Assembly: GCA_001898835.1 (NCBI GenBank)
Contig: MKVM01000005.1
Location: forward strand, 124,001 to 188,000
Reading direction: 5' to 3'
From: Micrococcales bacterium 72-143
GTDB lineage: Bacteria > Actinomycetota > Actinomycetes > Actinomycetales > Microbacteriaceae
DNA: 64,000 nt
The number at the start of each line of letters is the position of its first letter. Within the stretch, counting starts at the first letter, position 1. Below are positions 1 to 10,061 of this stretch, one piece after another. Position numbers and translations under genes: made by a program. The notes beneath the pieces were generated by a model. That model had not been told where the DNA came from. It ran no database searches and saw only the letters and a program-made list of their open reading frames with translations.

Positions 1-1
1 C

Positions 2-259
2 TACGGCTTCGAGATCTACAAGACCATCCGCGACGCGACCGGCGGCGCCCACGAGATCAAGGAGGCGACGCTCTACGCCACCTACCGGCGGCTCGAGAAA
101 GACGGCCTCGTCGAGTCCTTCTGGGGCGATGAGACCCAGGGCGGCCGCCGCAAGTACTACCGCATCACCGACGCCGGTCGCGCCGTCTACGCGCGCAACG
201 TCGCCGCCTGGGCCGCCACGCGCGACATCATCGACTCCCTCCTCATCGAAAGGCACTGA
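2..259 (+). CDS. PadR-family transcriptional regulator (5' truncated)
   Basis: Open frame from the window edge reads YGFEIYKTIRDATGGAHEIKEATLYATYRRLEKDGLVESFWGDETQGGRRKYYRITDAGR, a PadR winged helix; stop at 257-259. Confidence 0.85.
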   Translation, partial: YGFEIYKTIRDATGGAHEIKEATLYATYRRLEKDGLVESFWGDETQGGRRKYYRITDAGRAVYARNVAAWAATRDIIDSLLIERH

Positions 260-260
260 C

Positions 261-1136
261 ATGACCACGATCCACCGCCTGCTCGACGAGGCCTTCGCCG
301 GAATCGAGCCCACCCCCGACGCGCAAGACCTCAAGGAGGAGATGCGGGCCAATCTCGAGGCGCGCGTCGCCGAACTCGAGGCCGACGGGGTCTCCCCCGA
401 CGCCGCCGCCCGACGCGCGATCGGCGAGCTGGGCGACATCCGCGAGCTGCTCGGCGAGCTGCCGGACGCTCCGCGCCGCAGCCCGTGGGACCCGCCCGCG
501 GGCGTGCGCATCCGCCCGAAGCCCGCCTTCGTGGTGCGCGTCACCGTAGCTGCGACGGTCGCCGCCGCCGCCCTCGCGACCTTCGCGCTCGGCGCGCTGG
601 GCGTCATCCCGCTGCCGCTCGGCGCGACGATCGGGCTGCTGGCGCTCGGCGCATCCGCGATCGGCTGGACGGTCGGCGACGCTCTGCACCAGGAGACCAC
701 CACCAACCACCCCATGCCGCAGGCGCGGGCGGGCGGCTTCTACGCCGCCACCTCGCTCGTGATCTTCGCGCTCGGCTTCGGGGCGCTCATCGCCCTCGGC
801 CCGGCGCCGTTGTGGACCGTGGTGTTCCCCTCGATCGCCCTCGTGCTCGGGATCGCCCTGTTCGCGTTCCTCGGCGCCACCCAGACGAACCGCCACAAGA
901 GCTGGGCGCTGCGCCACTCGGAGCAGTACACGCAGCAGGAGGACCGCTTCTCACAGGATCCCGCCGCGGCGGCGCGGTTCGGCATCTACACGCTCGTCAT
1001 CATCGTCGTCGCGGTCGTCGCCTTCATCGTGCTGGGGTTCACGACCGGCTGGGCATGGGCCTGGCTCGCGCTCGTCGCCGGCTTCCTCGTCATGATGATC
1101 GTGCTCGCCCGGATGCTGTTCCCGCCGACGCACTGA
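261..1136 (+). CDS. Permease prefix domain 1-type membrane protein
   Basis: MTTIHRLLDEAFAGIEPTPDAQDLKEEMRANLEARVAELEADG N-terminus plus several TM segments; directly follows the padR gene. Confidence 0.8.
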   Translation: MTTIHRLLDEAFAGIEPTPDAQDLKEEMRANLEARVAELEADGVSPDAAARRAIGELGDIRELLGELPDAPRRSPWDPPAGVRIRPKPAFVVRVTVAATVAAAALATFALGALGVIPLPLGATIGLLALGASAIGWTVGDALHQETTTNHPMPQARAGGFYAATSLVIFALGFGALIALGPAPLWTVVFPSIALVLGIALFAFLGATQTNRHKSWALRHSEQYTQQEDRFSQDPAAAARFGIYTLVIIVVAVVAFIVLGFTTGWAWAWLALVAGFLVMMIVLARMLFPPTH

Positions 1137-1185
1137 CGCATCCGCCCCCACCCCACGCCCCACTCACACCCTCGGACGGTTCACC

Positions 1186-2196
1186 ATGCCCTCATCGCCC
1201 CCGCCCGCCATCGAGGCGGACTCCCTCACCAAGCGCTACCGCACGGGACGGCGCACTCCCCCGGTCGACGCCCTGCGCGGCCTCAGCTTCCACGTCGAGG
1301 CGGGCTCCGTGTTCGGGCTGCTGGGCCCCAACGGCGCCGGCAAGTCGACGACGACGAAGATCCTCACGACCCTCGCCCTGCCGAGCTCCGGCACGGCGCG
1401 CGTCGCCGGAGCCGACGTCGTGCACGACGCCGCAGCCGTGCGGGCGCGCATCGGCTACGTCTCGCAGGGCACGAGCACCGACCCGCTGCTGACGGTGCGC
1501 GAGAACCTCGTGCTCGCGGCGCGCCTGCGCGGCGTCGCCCGAGCGGATGCGAGCGCGCGGAGCACACGGCTCATCGAGGAGTTCGCGCTCGGCGAGCACG
1601 CGGATCGCCCCACGGGCAAGCTCTCCGGCGGCACCCGGCGCCGCGTCGACGTGGCGGCCGCCCTCGTGCACGCGCCGCGCGTGCTGTTCCTCGACGAGCC
1701 GACGACCGGACTCGACCCCGAGTCGCGCGCGGCGATGTGGGCCGAGATCCGCCGGCTGGCCGGGCGCGACGCCCTCACCGTCGTGCTCACCACGCACTAC
1801 CTCGAGGAGGCCGATCGTCTCGCCGACCGCGTCATGATCGTCGACCACGGCGCGAAGGTCGTCGAGGGCACCCCGCGCGAGCTCAAGGCCGGCCTCGCGG
1901 GTGACGGCGTGCGGGTGGAGCTGTTCGAACCGGATGCGGAGCGCGCCCGCCGGGCCGCGGCATCCGTCCCGGGGCTGCGCGACCCGCTCGTCGAGATCTC
2001 CGGTCCCACGGGCGTGCTGATCGCCCGTGCCGACGACGGGTCGGCCGCGCTCGGCCCCCTCATCCAGGCGCTCGACGCGGCAGGGCTCGCCGTCGGCGCC
2101 GCCTCCGTCTCGGGCCCGACGCTCGACGACGTCTACCTGCACCACGTGGGCCACAGCTTCGCCGGGGCCCCCGACACGGAAGGAGCGGCGGCATGA
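1186..2196 (+). CDS. ABC transporter ATP-binding protein (DrrA-like)
   Basis: Walker A GPNGAGKST, signature LSGGTRRRVDVA, Walker B VLFLDEPTTGLD. Confidence 0.93.
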   Translation: MPSSPPPAIEADSLTKRYRTGRRTPPVDALRGLSFHVEAGSVFGLLGPNGAGKSTTTKILTTLALPSSGTARVAGADVVHDAAAVRARIGYVSQGTSTDPLLTVRENLVLAARLRGVARADASARSTRLIEEFALGEHADRPTGKLSGGTRRRVDVAAALVHAPRVLFLDEPTTGLDPESRAAMWAEIRRLAGRDALTVVLTTHYLEEADRLADRVMIVDHGAKVVEGTPRELKAGLAGDGVRVELFEPDAERARRAAASVPGLRDPLVEISGPTGVLIARADDGSAALGPLIQALDAAGLAVGAASVSGPTLDDVYLHHVGHSFAGAPDTEGAAA

Positions 2197-3020
2197 CCGC
2201 GCTCGACCACCCATCCGTCCGCACCGCCCGCGCCTCGTGGGCCGGTCAGACCGGCCAGGTGTTCCGGCGCTGGATCGTCGGAACCTGGCGCCAGGTCTGG
2301 GGTCCGGCGATGTCGCTGCTGCAGCCGGTCATCTGGATCGTGCTGTTCGGCCAGGTGTACAGCGCGCTCGGCGAGCTGCCGGCCTTCGGCGACGGCGGGT
2401 ACATCGGCTACCTGGTGCCGGGCGTCCTGATGATGACCGTGCTCTACTCGGGCGCGTGGGCCGGCACCGGCTACATCGACGACATCCGCTCGGGCGTCAT
2501 GGACCAGCTGTTGAGCGCGCCGCTCTCGCGCAGCGCGATCGTCACCGGCCAGCTGCTGCAGCAGCTCGTCATCAACGCCCTCCAGTCGGCGGTCGTGCTC
2601 GGCATCGGCGCGCTCGCGGGCGCCCGCTACCCGGGTGGTCCTGGCGGAGTGCTGGTGGCGCTGCTCGCCGCGACGCTGCTGGCCATCGTGTTCTGCTGCG
2701 CCTCGAGCGCCGTCGCGTTCATGACCCGCAACCAGGTCGCGCTCATCGGGCTCTCGCAGCTCATCGTGCTGCCCGCGACGTTCCTGTCGACGACCATGAT
2801 GCCCGCGTCGCTGCTTCCGGGCTGGGTGCAGTCGGTCGCCCTGTGGAACCCCATGACCTGGGCGGTCGAGCTCGGACGCGCCGGACTCGACGGCACTCTG
2901 TGGGACGGATCGGCCGACGCCGCGGCGCTCGCCGCGCACGGAGCGGCGCTGCTCGCCCTTGCCGCGCTGGCCTTCGCGTGGACGGTGCGCTCGATCCGCG
3001 CGTACCAGCGCTCGCTTTAG
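2193..3020 (+). CDS. ABC-2 type transporter permease (DrrB-like)
   Basis: Overlaps the ATPase stop by 4 nt; multiple TM segments, ABC-2 pattern. Confidence 0.9.
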   Translation: MTALDHPSVRTARASWAGQTGQVFRRWIVGTWRQVWGPAMSLLQPVIWIVLFGQVYSALGELPAFGDGGYIGYLVPGVLMMTVLYSGAWAGTGYIDDIRSGVMDQLLSAPLSRSAIVTGQLLQQLVINALQSAVVLGIGALAGARYPGGPGGVLVALLAATLLAIVFCCASSAVAFMTRNQVALIGLSQLIVLPATFLSTTMMPASLLPGWVQSVALWNPMTWAVELGRAGLDGTLWDGSADAAALAAHGAALLALAALAFAWTVRSIRAYQRSL

Positions 3021-3751
3021 AGGGTCCCGGGCGAGGGCAGCGGCCCCGTGAGCTCGCCGAGGTAGCGCCGCACGAGGAACCACTGGACGACCCGCACGAT
3101 CGGCAGCACGAGCGTCCAGAGGCCGCCGGCCGCCCGCGAGAAGATGCGCACGGTGAGCCAGACCGAGTCGTCGTCGCGACGCTCGACCACGAAGAGCTCC
3201 TCCCCCGCGAGCGGATGCCCCGGCAGGGTCCCGAAGGCGGCACCGCGCCGCTCGGGCTCGTCGACGACGTAGACGACCCGCACAGGGAACGGCTTCGGCC
3301 AGAACGGGGCGCGCAGCAGGCCGGTGTCGCCGGCGCGCACGATCGCGTCACCCTCGGGGGTGAAGAGCGCCTCGCCGCCCGCTCCGACGGTCGCCGGGGC
3401 GATCGGGGTGCCGTCCGCGCCGAAGGCGACGGGCACGTAGCTCGCCTCGGTGGCGGCGGCCGGGGCGTCGAGGGGCGTGACGCGGAGGCCGGCGCCGCGC
3501 TGGATGCCCCAGCTCATGACGCGCATCCACGCGTACTCCCAGCGCTCCGGACCGTGCCCGACGCGGACGACGCGCTCGAGCGGGCGATAGCCGCGAGGCG
3601 GGTACCGCAGCAGGTCGGGGGCCTGAGTGGCACCGACGGCGCCGTAGGTGACGGGCACGCGCCAGAGCTCCGCGGGGTCGTCGACGACGGTCGCGGCGGG
3701 AGCCGTCGACCGTCGAGGGGCGTCGCCGGGGGGCGCGGACGCGGTGGTCAC
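3017..3751 (-). CDS. DUF1990 family protein
   Basis: GTG start; YGAVGATQAPDLLRYPPRGYRPLERVVRVGHGPERWEYAWMRVMSWGIQRGAGLRVT...YVVDEPERRGAAFGTLPGHPLAGEELFVVER is DUF1990-like. Confidence 0.75.
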   Translation of the reverse strand: MTTASAPPGDAPRRSTAPAATVVDDPAELWRVPVTYGAVGATQAPDLLRYPPRGYRPLERVVRVGHGPERWEYAWMRVMSWGIQRGAGLRVTPLDAPAAATEASYVPVAFGADGTPIAPATVGAGGEALFTPEGDAIVRAGDTGLLRAPFWPKPFPVRVVYVVDEPERRGAAFGTLPGHPLAGEELFVVERRDDDSVWLTVRIFSRAAGGLWTLVLPIVRVVQWFLVRRYLGELTGPLPSPGTL

Positions 3752-3785
3752 GCCCCGATTCTCCCAGAATCCGGGGCCGATCGCC

Positions 3786-4523
3786 CTATTGCGATGAGGA
3801 TGCGTCGTCTTCGCGGTCGCGCAGCTCCCACGGGAGCGCGTCCTCATCCAGGTCAACTGGCTCCGCGGGAGGGCTGTCGAACGGTCCGCGCGGAGGATTC
3901 ATCATCCCGTAGCCGAGCTTCGCGATGCCCTCGACGCCCGAGGACCCCTCGCCGACCATACGGCGTCGCATCCGCCGCAACCCGGGCAGCGGCGCATCGT
4001 CGCCGAGGATCAGCAGCAGCGCGCTCTCGGCGTATCGACGCTGGAAGACATCGATGCCGAGACAGACACCGAGCCACAGCCAGCGCCAGCGCCCGCGCGA
4101 CACGCGTGAGACGGTGCGCACGACGAGCCACACGGCACCGTCGGCGTCGCGCTCCACGAGGAAGCACTCCTCCCCCGTGACGGGATGGCCGAGCCGCGTG
4201 CCGTAGCCGAACCCGCGACGGCCGCCCTCGTTCGCGACCCACACGACCCGCACCGGCTCGAACTGACGGACGAGTCCCGAACGGTAGCTCGTGTCGTAGT
4301 CGCGACCGGGCACGACGCGCTCGTCGTCGGGGTCCACCGTGAAGCCGATCGCCGTCTTGATGCGCCAGCCCGACACCACCTCGACCGCTCGCGCCCAGAG
4401 GGCGTCGCCCTCGCCGAGCCGGATGCGCTGGGTGCGCTCCGTGAAGCCCCGCGGCGTCGGCGCGCCGGGCCGCGCGATGCCCGGGGTCTCGTACGTCAGA
4501 CCCTCGAGCGACACGGCATCCAC
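3786..4523 (-). CDS. DUF1990 family protein (paralogue of the upstream neighbour)
   Basis: SLEGLTYETPGI...WVANEGGRRGFGYGTRLGHPVTGEECFLVERDADGAVWLVVRTVSR, parallel motifs to 3017-3751. Confidence 0.75.
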   Translation of the reverse strand: MDAVSLEGLTYETPGIARPGAPTPRGFTERTQRIRLGEGDALWARAVEVVSGWRIKTAIGFTVDPDDERVVPGRDYDTSYRSGLVRQFEPVRVVWVANEGGRRGFGYGTRLGHPVTGEECFLVERDADGAVWLVVRTVSRVSRGRWRWLWLGVCLGIDVFQRRYAESALLLILGDDAPLPGLRRMRRRMVGEGSSGVEGIAKLGYGMMNPPRGPFDSPPAEPVDLDEDALPWELRDREDDASSSQ

Positions 4524-4629
4524 TGCTCGATCATGGCAGGCGACGGCCGAGAGCCGACACGATGCGACCCGGCACGACGCGGGACCTCCGGCACTTCGCC
4601 GACGAGTCGTCTCGCGGTATCCCTGACGC

Positions 4630-5097
4630 ATGACCACCCGCACCGGATACGCGGCATCCCGCTGGCAGCGCGTGACGCTGCTGACCCTCACCTGGTTCAA
4701 CCTCGTGACCGCGGTGATCGGCGCCGTCGGCCTCGCGACCGGCCTCATGCCGCGTCTCGGTCTCCCCCTCTCGCTCCTCGAGGGCTCCGGTTTCACCGAC
4801 TACCTCTGGCCGGGGATCATCCTGGGAATCGTGGTGGGCGGCACGCAGCTGCTCCCCCTCATCGCCTACCGCCTCCGGTTCCGCGCCGCGTGGGGGCTGT
4901 TCGCCATCGCCGGCTTCGGCATGATGATCTGGATCTTCATCGAGACCGGGATCATCGGCGGACAGTCGCCGCTCCAGATCGGCTACTTCACGACCGGGCT
5001 CGCGCAATGCGTTCTCGTCATGCTCGTGCTCGGCGTGTGGCCGCGGCCCCCGCTCGGCCGCGACGTGCCGGTCACGCCCCGCCGAACCGGCGCCTGA
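4630..5097 (+). CDS. Hypothetical integral membrane protein
   Basis: 155 aa, about four hydrophobic segments. Confidence 0.7.
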   Translation: MTTRTGYAASRWQRVTLLTLTWFNLVTAVIGAVGLATGLMPRLGLPLSLLEGSGFTDYLWPGIILGIVVGGTQLLPLIAYRLRFRAAWGLFAIAGFGMMIWIFIETGIIGGQSPLQIGYFTTGLAQCVLVMLVLGVWPRPPLGRDVPVTPRRTGA

Positions 5098-5449
5098 CGT
5101 CCTCGGCCGGGGCCGCATCCGCCCACGCCGACTCGACGAGCTCGACGAGGCGGTCGCGCCCGATCCGATCCAGGCGCGCCAGGACGATCGCGTAACCGTC
5201 GAAGTGGTGGGTCGTGAAGAACACCTCCGGGTCCTCCTCGATCAGCGCGAGCTTCTCCGCCTCGCTCTCGACGCGGGCGCCGAGGATCGGCGCGTCGATC
5301 GGCCCCAGCTCCTCGATCTCGCGCTTGTGCAACGGCCGCTCCCACACGAAGAGGCGCCCCGCGCGCCAGGCGCGGTTGCCGCGCGTCAGGTACTCCTCGG
5401 CGCCCGGCAGAGCGAGCGCGATCCGCCGCACGTCGTCCCAATCCGCCAT
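5072..5449 (-). CDS. MmcQ/YjbR family protein
   Basis: MADWDDVRRIALALPGAEEYLTRGNRAWRAGRLFVWERPL...FFTTHHFDGYAIVLARL typical of MmcQ/YjbR. Confidence 0.8.
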   Translation of the reverse strand: MADWDDVRRIALALPGAEEYLTRGNRAWRAGRLFVWERPLHKREIEELGPIDAPILGARVESEAEKLALIEEDPEVFFTTHHFDGYAIVLARLDRIGRDRLVELVESAWADAAPAEDVRRRFGGA

Positions 5450-5477
5450 GCGGACGAGGCTACGCCCGGGAGTGGCG

Positions 5478-7334
<1,857 letters not shown>

Positions 7335-7384
7335 ATCCGGACGATTCTCCCATGCGCGGAGGCCGTCTCGGTTCGGCGCGGGAA

Positions 7385-7428
7385 CGCCGGATGCGGCCCC
7401 CGCGCTGGGCGGGGGCCGCATCCGGGCG
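7385..7428 (-). terminator. Strong stem-loop downstream of the 7443-7832 gene
   Basis: cgccggatgcggcccccgc / gcgggggccgcatccgggcg, about 19-bp stem; no clear U tract. Confidence 0.6.
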
Positions 7429-7442
7429 TCACCGGCCGGACG

Positions 7443-7832
7443 TCACCAGCCGAAGCCGCCGGGGCCCCACCCGAGCGCGGCGCCCCACAGGGCGAACGGC
7501 GCGACGAACGCGAGGCCGAGGATCGCCACCACGATCCAGCCGAACGCGCCCACGAAGCCGAGGGCGATGCCCCAGTTGGCCATCGTGCGCCCCTGCGGCT
7601 CGCGCGAACGGGCCAGGAAGCCGAACACGATGGCGAGCACCGAGGCGATCCACCATCCGGTCGGGATGGCGGCGATGCCGAGCACGAGGCTCGCGATGCT
7701 GAAGCCGGCCGTGCCGCTCGCGGGGGCGTCGGCGGGGCGCTGGGGGGCGGCGTAGGGGTTCTCGGGGACGGATGCGGTGACGGGCTCGTCCGGAGTCGTG
7801 CCCGCCTCGGGGAGGGAGGTCGTTTCGGTCAT
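7443..7832 (-). CDS. DUF4190-like small membrane protein
   Basis: N-terminal Pro-rich segment (ENPYAAPQRP) followed by two TM segments (FSIASLVLGIAAIPTGWW...NWGIALGFVGAFGWIV). Confidence 0.7.
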   Translation of the reverse strand: MTETTSLPEAGTTPDEPVTASVPENPYAAPQRPADAPASGTAGFSIASLVLGIAAIPTGWWIASVLAIVFGFLARSREPQGRTMANWGIALGFVGAFGWIVVAILGLAFVAPFALWGAALGWGPGGFGW

Positions 7833-7931
7833 GCATCCAGCGTCGCCCGGCCGACCGACCGGCGATATCCGGCTGACCCCCGGATGCGACGGCGGCCATC
7901 CGGCGGAGGCGGGCGGAGGGTGGCGCCCGGG

Positions 7932-7961
7932 TTCGCACCGGAACGCGGCGCCTGGTAATGT
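7932..7961 (+). promoter_or_regulatory. Candidate promoter of rpsT
   Basis: TTCGCA -18 nt- TAATGT ahead of a ~140-nt leader to the rpsT start. Confidence 0.4.
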
Positions 7962-8106
7962 GAATCCTTGGACCTCGACACGCGTCGCCTCGCGTCGCAG
8001 CTCGATCCTCCAGATTTCCGCGTGACCCACACCACGCGATTCGCCGGGATGCGCCCCTCTACCGCAGACGGCACACACCAACCGTTCCAGAACGAAAGAC
8101 ACATCC

Positions 8107-8367
8107 ATGGCGAACATCAAGTCGCAGATCAAGCGCATCAACACCAACAAGAAGGCGCAGGAGCGCAACAAGGCCGTCAAGAGCGAGCTCAAGACCTCCG
8201 TGCGCGCCACCCGTGAGGCCGTGGCCGCCGGCGACAAGGCCGCCGCCGAGGCCGCCCTCGTGAAGGCCACCAAGAAGCTCGACAAGGCCGTGAGCAAGGG
8301 CGTCATCCACAAGAACCAGGCCGCCAACCGCAAGTCGGCGATCTCGAAGCAGGTCGCCGCGCTCTGA
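8107..8367 (+). CDS. rpsT: 30S ribosomal protein S20
   Basis: [30 protein letters not shown]...[18 protein letters not shown]. Confidence 0.98.
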   Translation: MANIKSQIKRINTNKKAQERNKAVKSELKTSVRATREAVAAGDKAAAEAALVKATKKLDKAVSKGVIHKNQAANRKSAISKQVAAL

Positions 8368-8382
8368 GCGCCGCATCCGTCG

Positions 8383-8416
8383 AACGGGCCTCGCACCTCA
8401 CGGTGCGGGGCCCGTT
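8383..8416 (+). terminator. Rho-independent terminator of rpsT
   Basis: aacgggcctcgcacc-tcac-ggtgcggggcccgtt, 15-bp stem with one mismatch, T-containing tail. Confidence 0.85.
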
Positions 8417-8502
8417 TCCGTGTGCGGCGCCTTCCGCCGCCGCGCGTCCCGGATGAAGGACTCGGCATGCCGGATGGTCCTTCTTCGGGGAGGAGGGCAG
8501 GG

Positions 8503-9006
8503 TCAGGCGAGGTCGCGACGCATGGGCACTCGGGGCCAGCGGTCGAGCCCGTGCTCGGCCTCGCGACGCAGGCGCGCGACCAGCTCGGGGCCGCACTCCT
8601 GCGCCGTCAGGATGCGGAACCCGCGTCGAGCGTAGAAGCCCGCGTTCCACGGCACGTCGCGGAACGTAATCAGGCTGAGGGCGCTCAGACCACGCTCGCG
8701 GGCCCACTGCGCGGCGACGTCGAGGAGGGCCGTGCCGATGCCGCGCCGACCCGACACCGGGTCGACGCTCAGCTGCTCGACGTGCGCCGCGTCGTCGAGC
8801 ACCTCGACGAGCAGGTAGCCGACGGGGCGGTCGTCGACCTCCCAGACCCACGCGCCGTCGCGCTCGACGAAGGCCGCGAAGTCGGCCGCGCCGATCGGCT
8901 CGTCGTCGGCGATCTCGCGCATCCCTATCTCGCGGAACAGCTCCCCCGCCGCACGCTCGATGCCGACGACGGCGTCGTGATCGGATGCGGTGGCGCGGCG
9001 CTCCAT
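8503..9006 (-). CDS. GNAT family N-acetyltransferase
   Basis: VEQLSVDPVSGRRGIGTALLDVAAQWARERGLSALSLITFRDVPWNAGFYARRGF acetyl-CoA binding motif. Confidence 0.92.
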   Translation of the reverse strand: MERRATASDHDAVVGIERAAGELFREIGMREIADDEPIGAADFAAFVERDGAWVWEVDDRPVGYLLVEVLDDAAHVEQLSVDPVSGRRGIGTALLDVAAQWARERGLSALSLITFRDVPWNAGFYARRGFRILTAQECGPELVARLRREAEHGLDRWPRVPMRRDLA

Positions 9007-10028
9007 CAGCCGGCGCCCCGGGATGCGATCACGCCGATCATGCGCTCGAGAGCGAACACGGGGTCGCGACCCGCGCCCTTCACTTGAGCGTCCGCGGCGG
9101 CGAGCGCCTCGATGGCGCGGGCGAGCCCCTCATCCGTCCACCCCTGGAGGTCGCGGCGGGCCCGGTCGACCTGCCACGCCTGCAGCCCGAACTGGCGGGC
9201 CAGGTCGTTGGATGAGCCGCGGGTGCCCGCGAGTTTCGCCATCGTGCGCACCTTCATCGCGAAGGCGGCGACCATCGGCACGGGGTCGGACCCCGACGAC
9301 AGCGCGTGCCGCATGAGACCGAGCGCCTCGCCCGGGCGGCCGGCGATCGCGGCATCCGCCACCGCGAACGCGGTCACCTCGGCACGCCCCGCGTAGTAGC
9401 GGTCGACGACCGCCTCGGTGATGTCGCCCTCGGTGTCGGAGACCAGCTGACGGCAGGCTGCCGCGAGCTCGGCGAGGTCGTCGGTGAACGCGCTCACGAG
9501 GGCACGGACGGCCCCCGGCGTCGCCTTGCGCCCCGCGGTGCGGAACTCGGCGGCGGCGAAGTCGATCTTGTCGCCCTCGCGCTTCAGCTCCGCGCACACC
9601 ACCTCGACGCCGCCGCCCGCGCCGGCACGGATGGCGTCGAGCAGCTTCTTGCCGCGCACGCCCCCGCCGTGGCGCAGCACGAGCACCGTGTCGTCGGCGG
9701 GCGTCTCCAGGTAGGCGAGCGTCTCCTCCAGGAAGGCGTCGGTGGCCTTCTCGACCTGGCTCACCCGGATGAGGCGTGGCTCGGCGAAGAGCGAGGGGCT
9801 CGCGAGCGTCAGCAGCTCGCCGGGCGCGTACTGGCCTGCGTCGATGTCGGACACCTCGAGGCTCGGGTCGGCGGCCCGCAGCTTCTCGCGCACGGCGCGG
9901 GTGGCTCGCTCGGCGAGCAGCTCCTCCGGGCCCGTCACGAGGATCACCGGGGCCGGCCCGACGCGGTGCCAGTCGAGCTGCGGGATGGCGGCCCTCGCGC
10001 CCTTGGTCGCTGTCGCCCGTGCCGCCAT
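9006..10028 (-). CDS. holA: DNA polymerase III subunit delta
   Basis: VILVTGPEELLAERATRAVREKLR...; C-terminal LARQFGLQAWQVDRARRDLQGW; conserved position next to rpsT/comEC. Confidence 0.93.
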   Translation of the reverse strand: MAARATATKGARAAIPQLDWHRVGPAPVILVTGPEELLAERATRAVREKLRAADPSLEVSDIDAGQYAPGELLTLASPSLFAEPRLIRVSQVEKATDAFLEETLAYLETPADDTVLVLRHGGGVRGKKLLDAIRAGAGGGVEVVCAELKREGDKIDFAAAEFRTAGRKATPGAVRALVSAFTDDLAELAAACRQLVSDTEGDITEAVVDRYYAGRAEVTAFAVADAAIAGRPGEALGLMRHALSSGSDPVPMVAAFAMKVRTMAKLAGTRGSSNDLARQFGLQAWQVDRARRDLQGWTDEGLARAIEALAAADAQVKGAGRDPVFALERMIGVIASRGAG

Positions 10029-10061
10029 GGGCCCAGCCTAACGAGCGCCGACGACGCCGGC

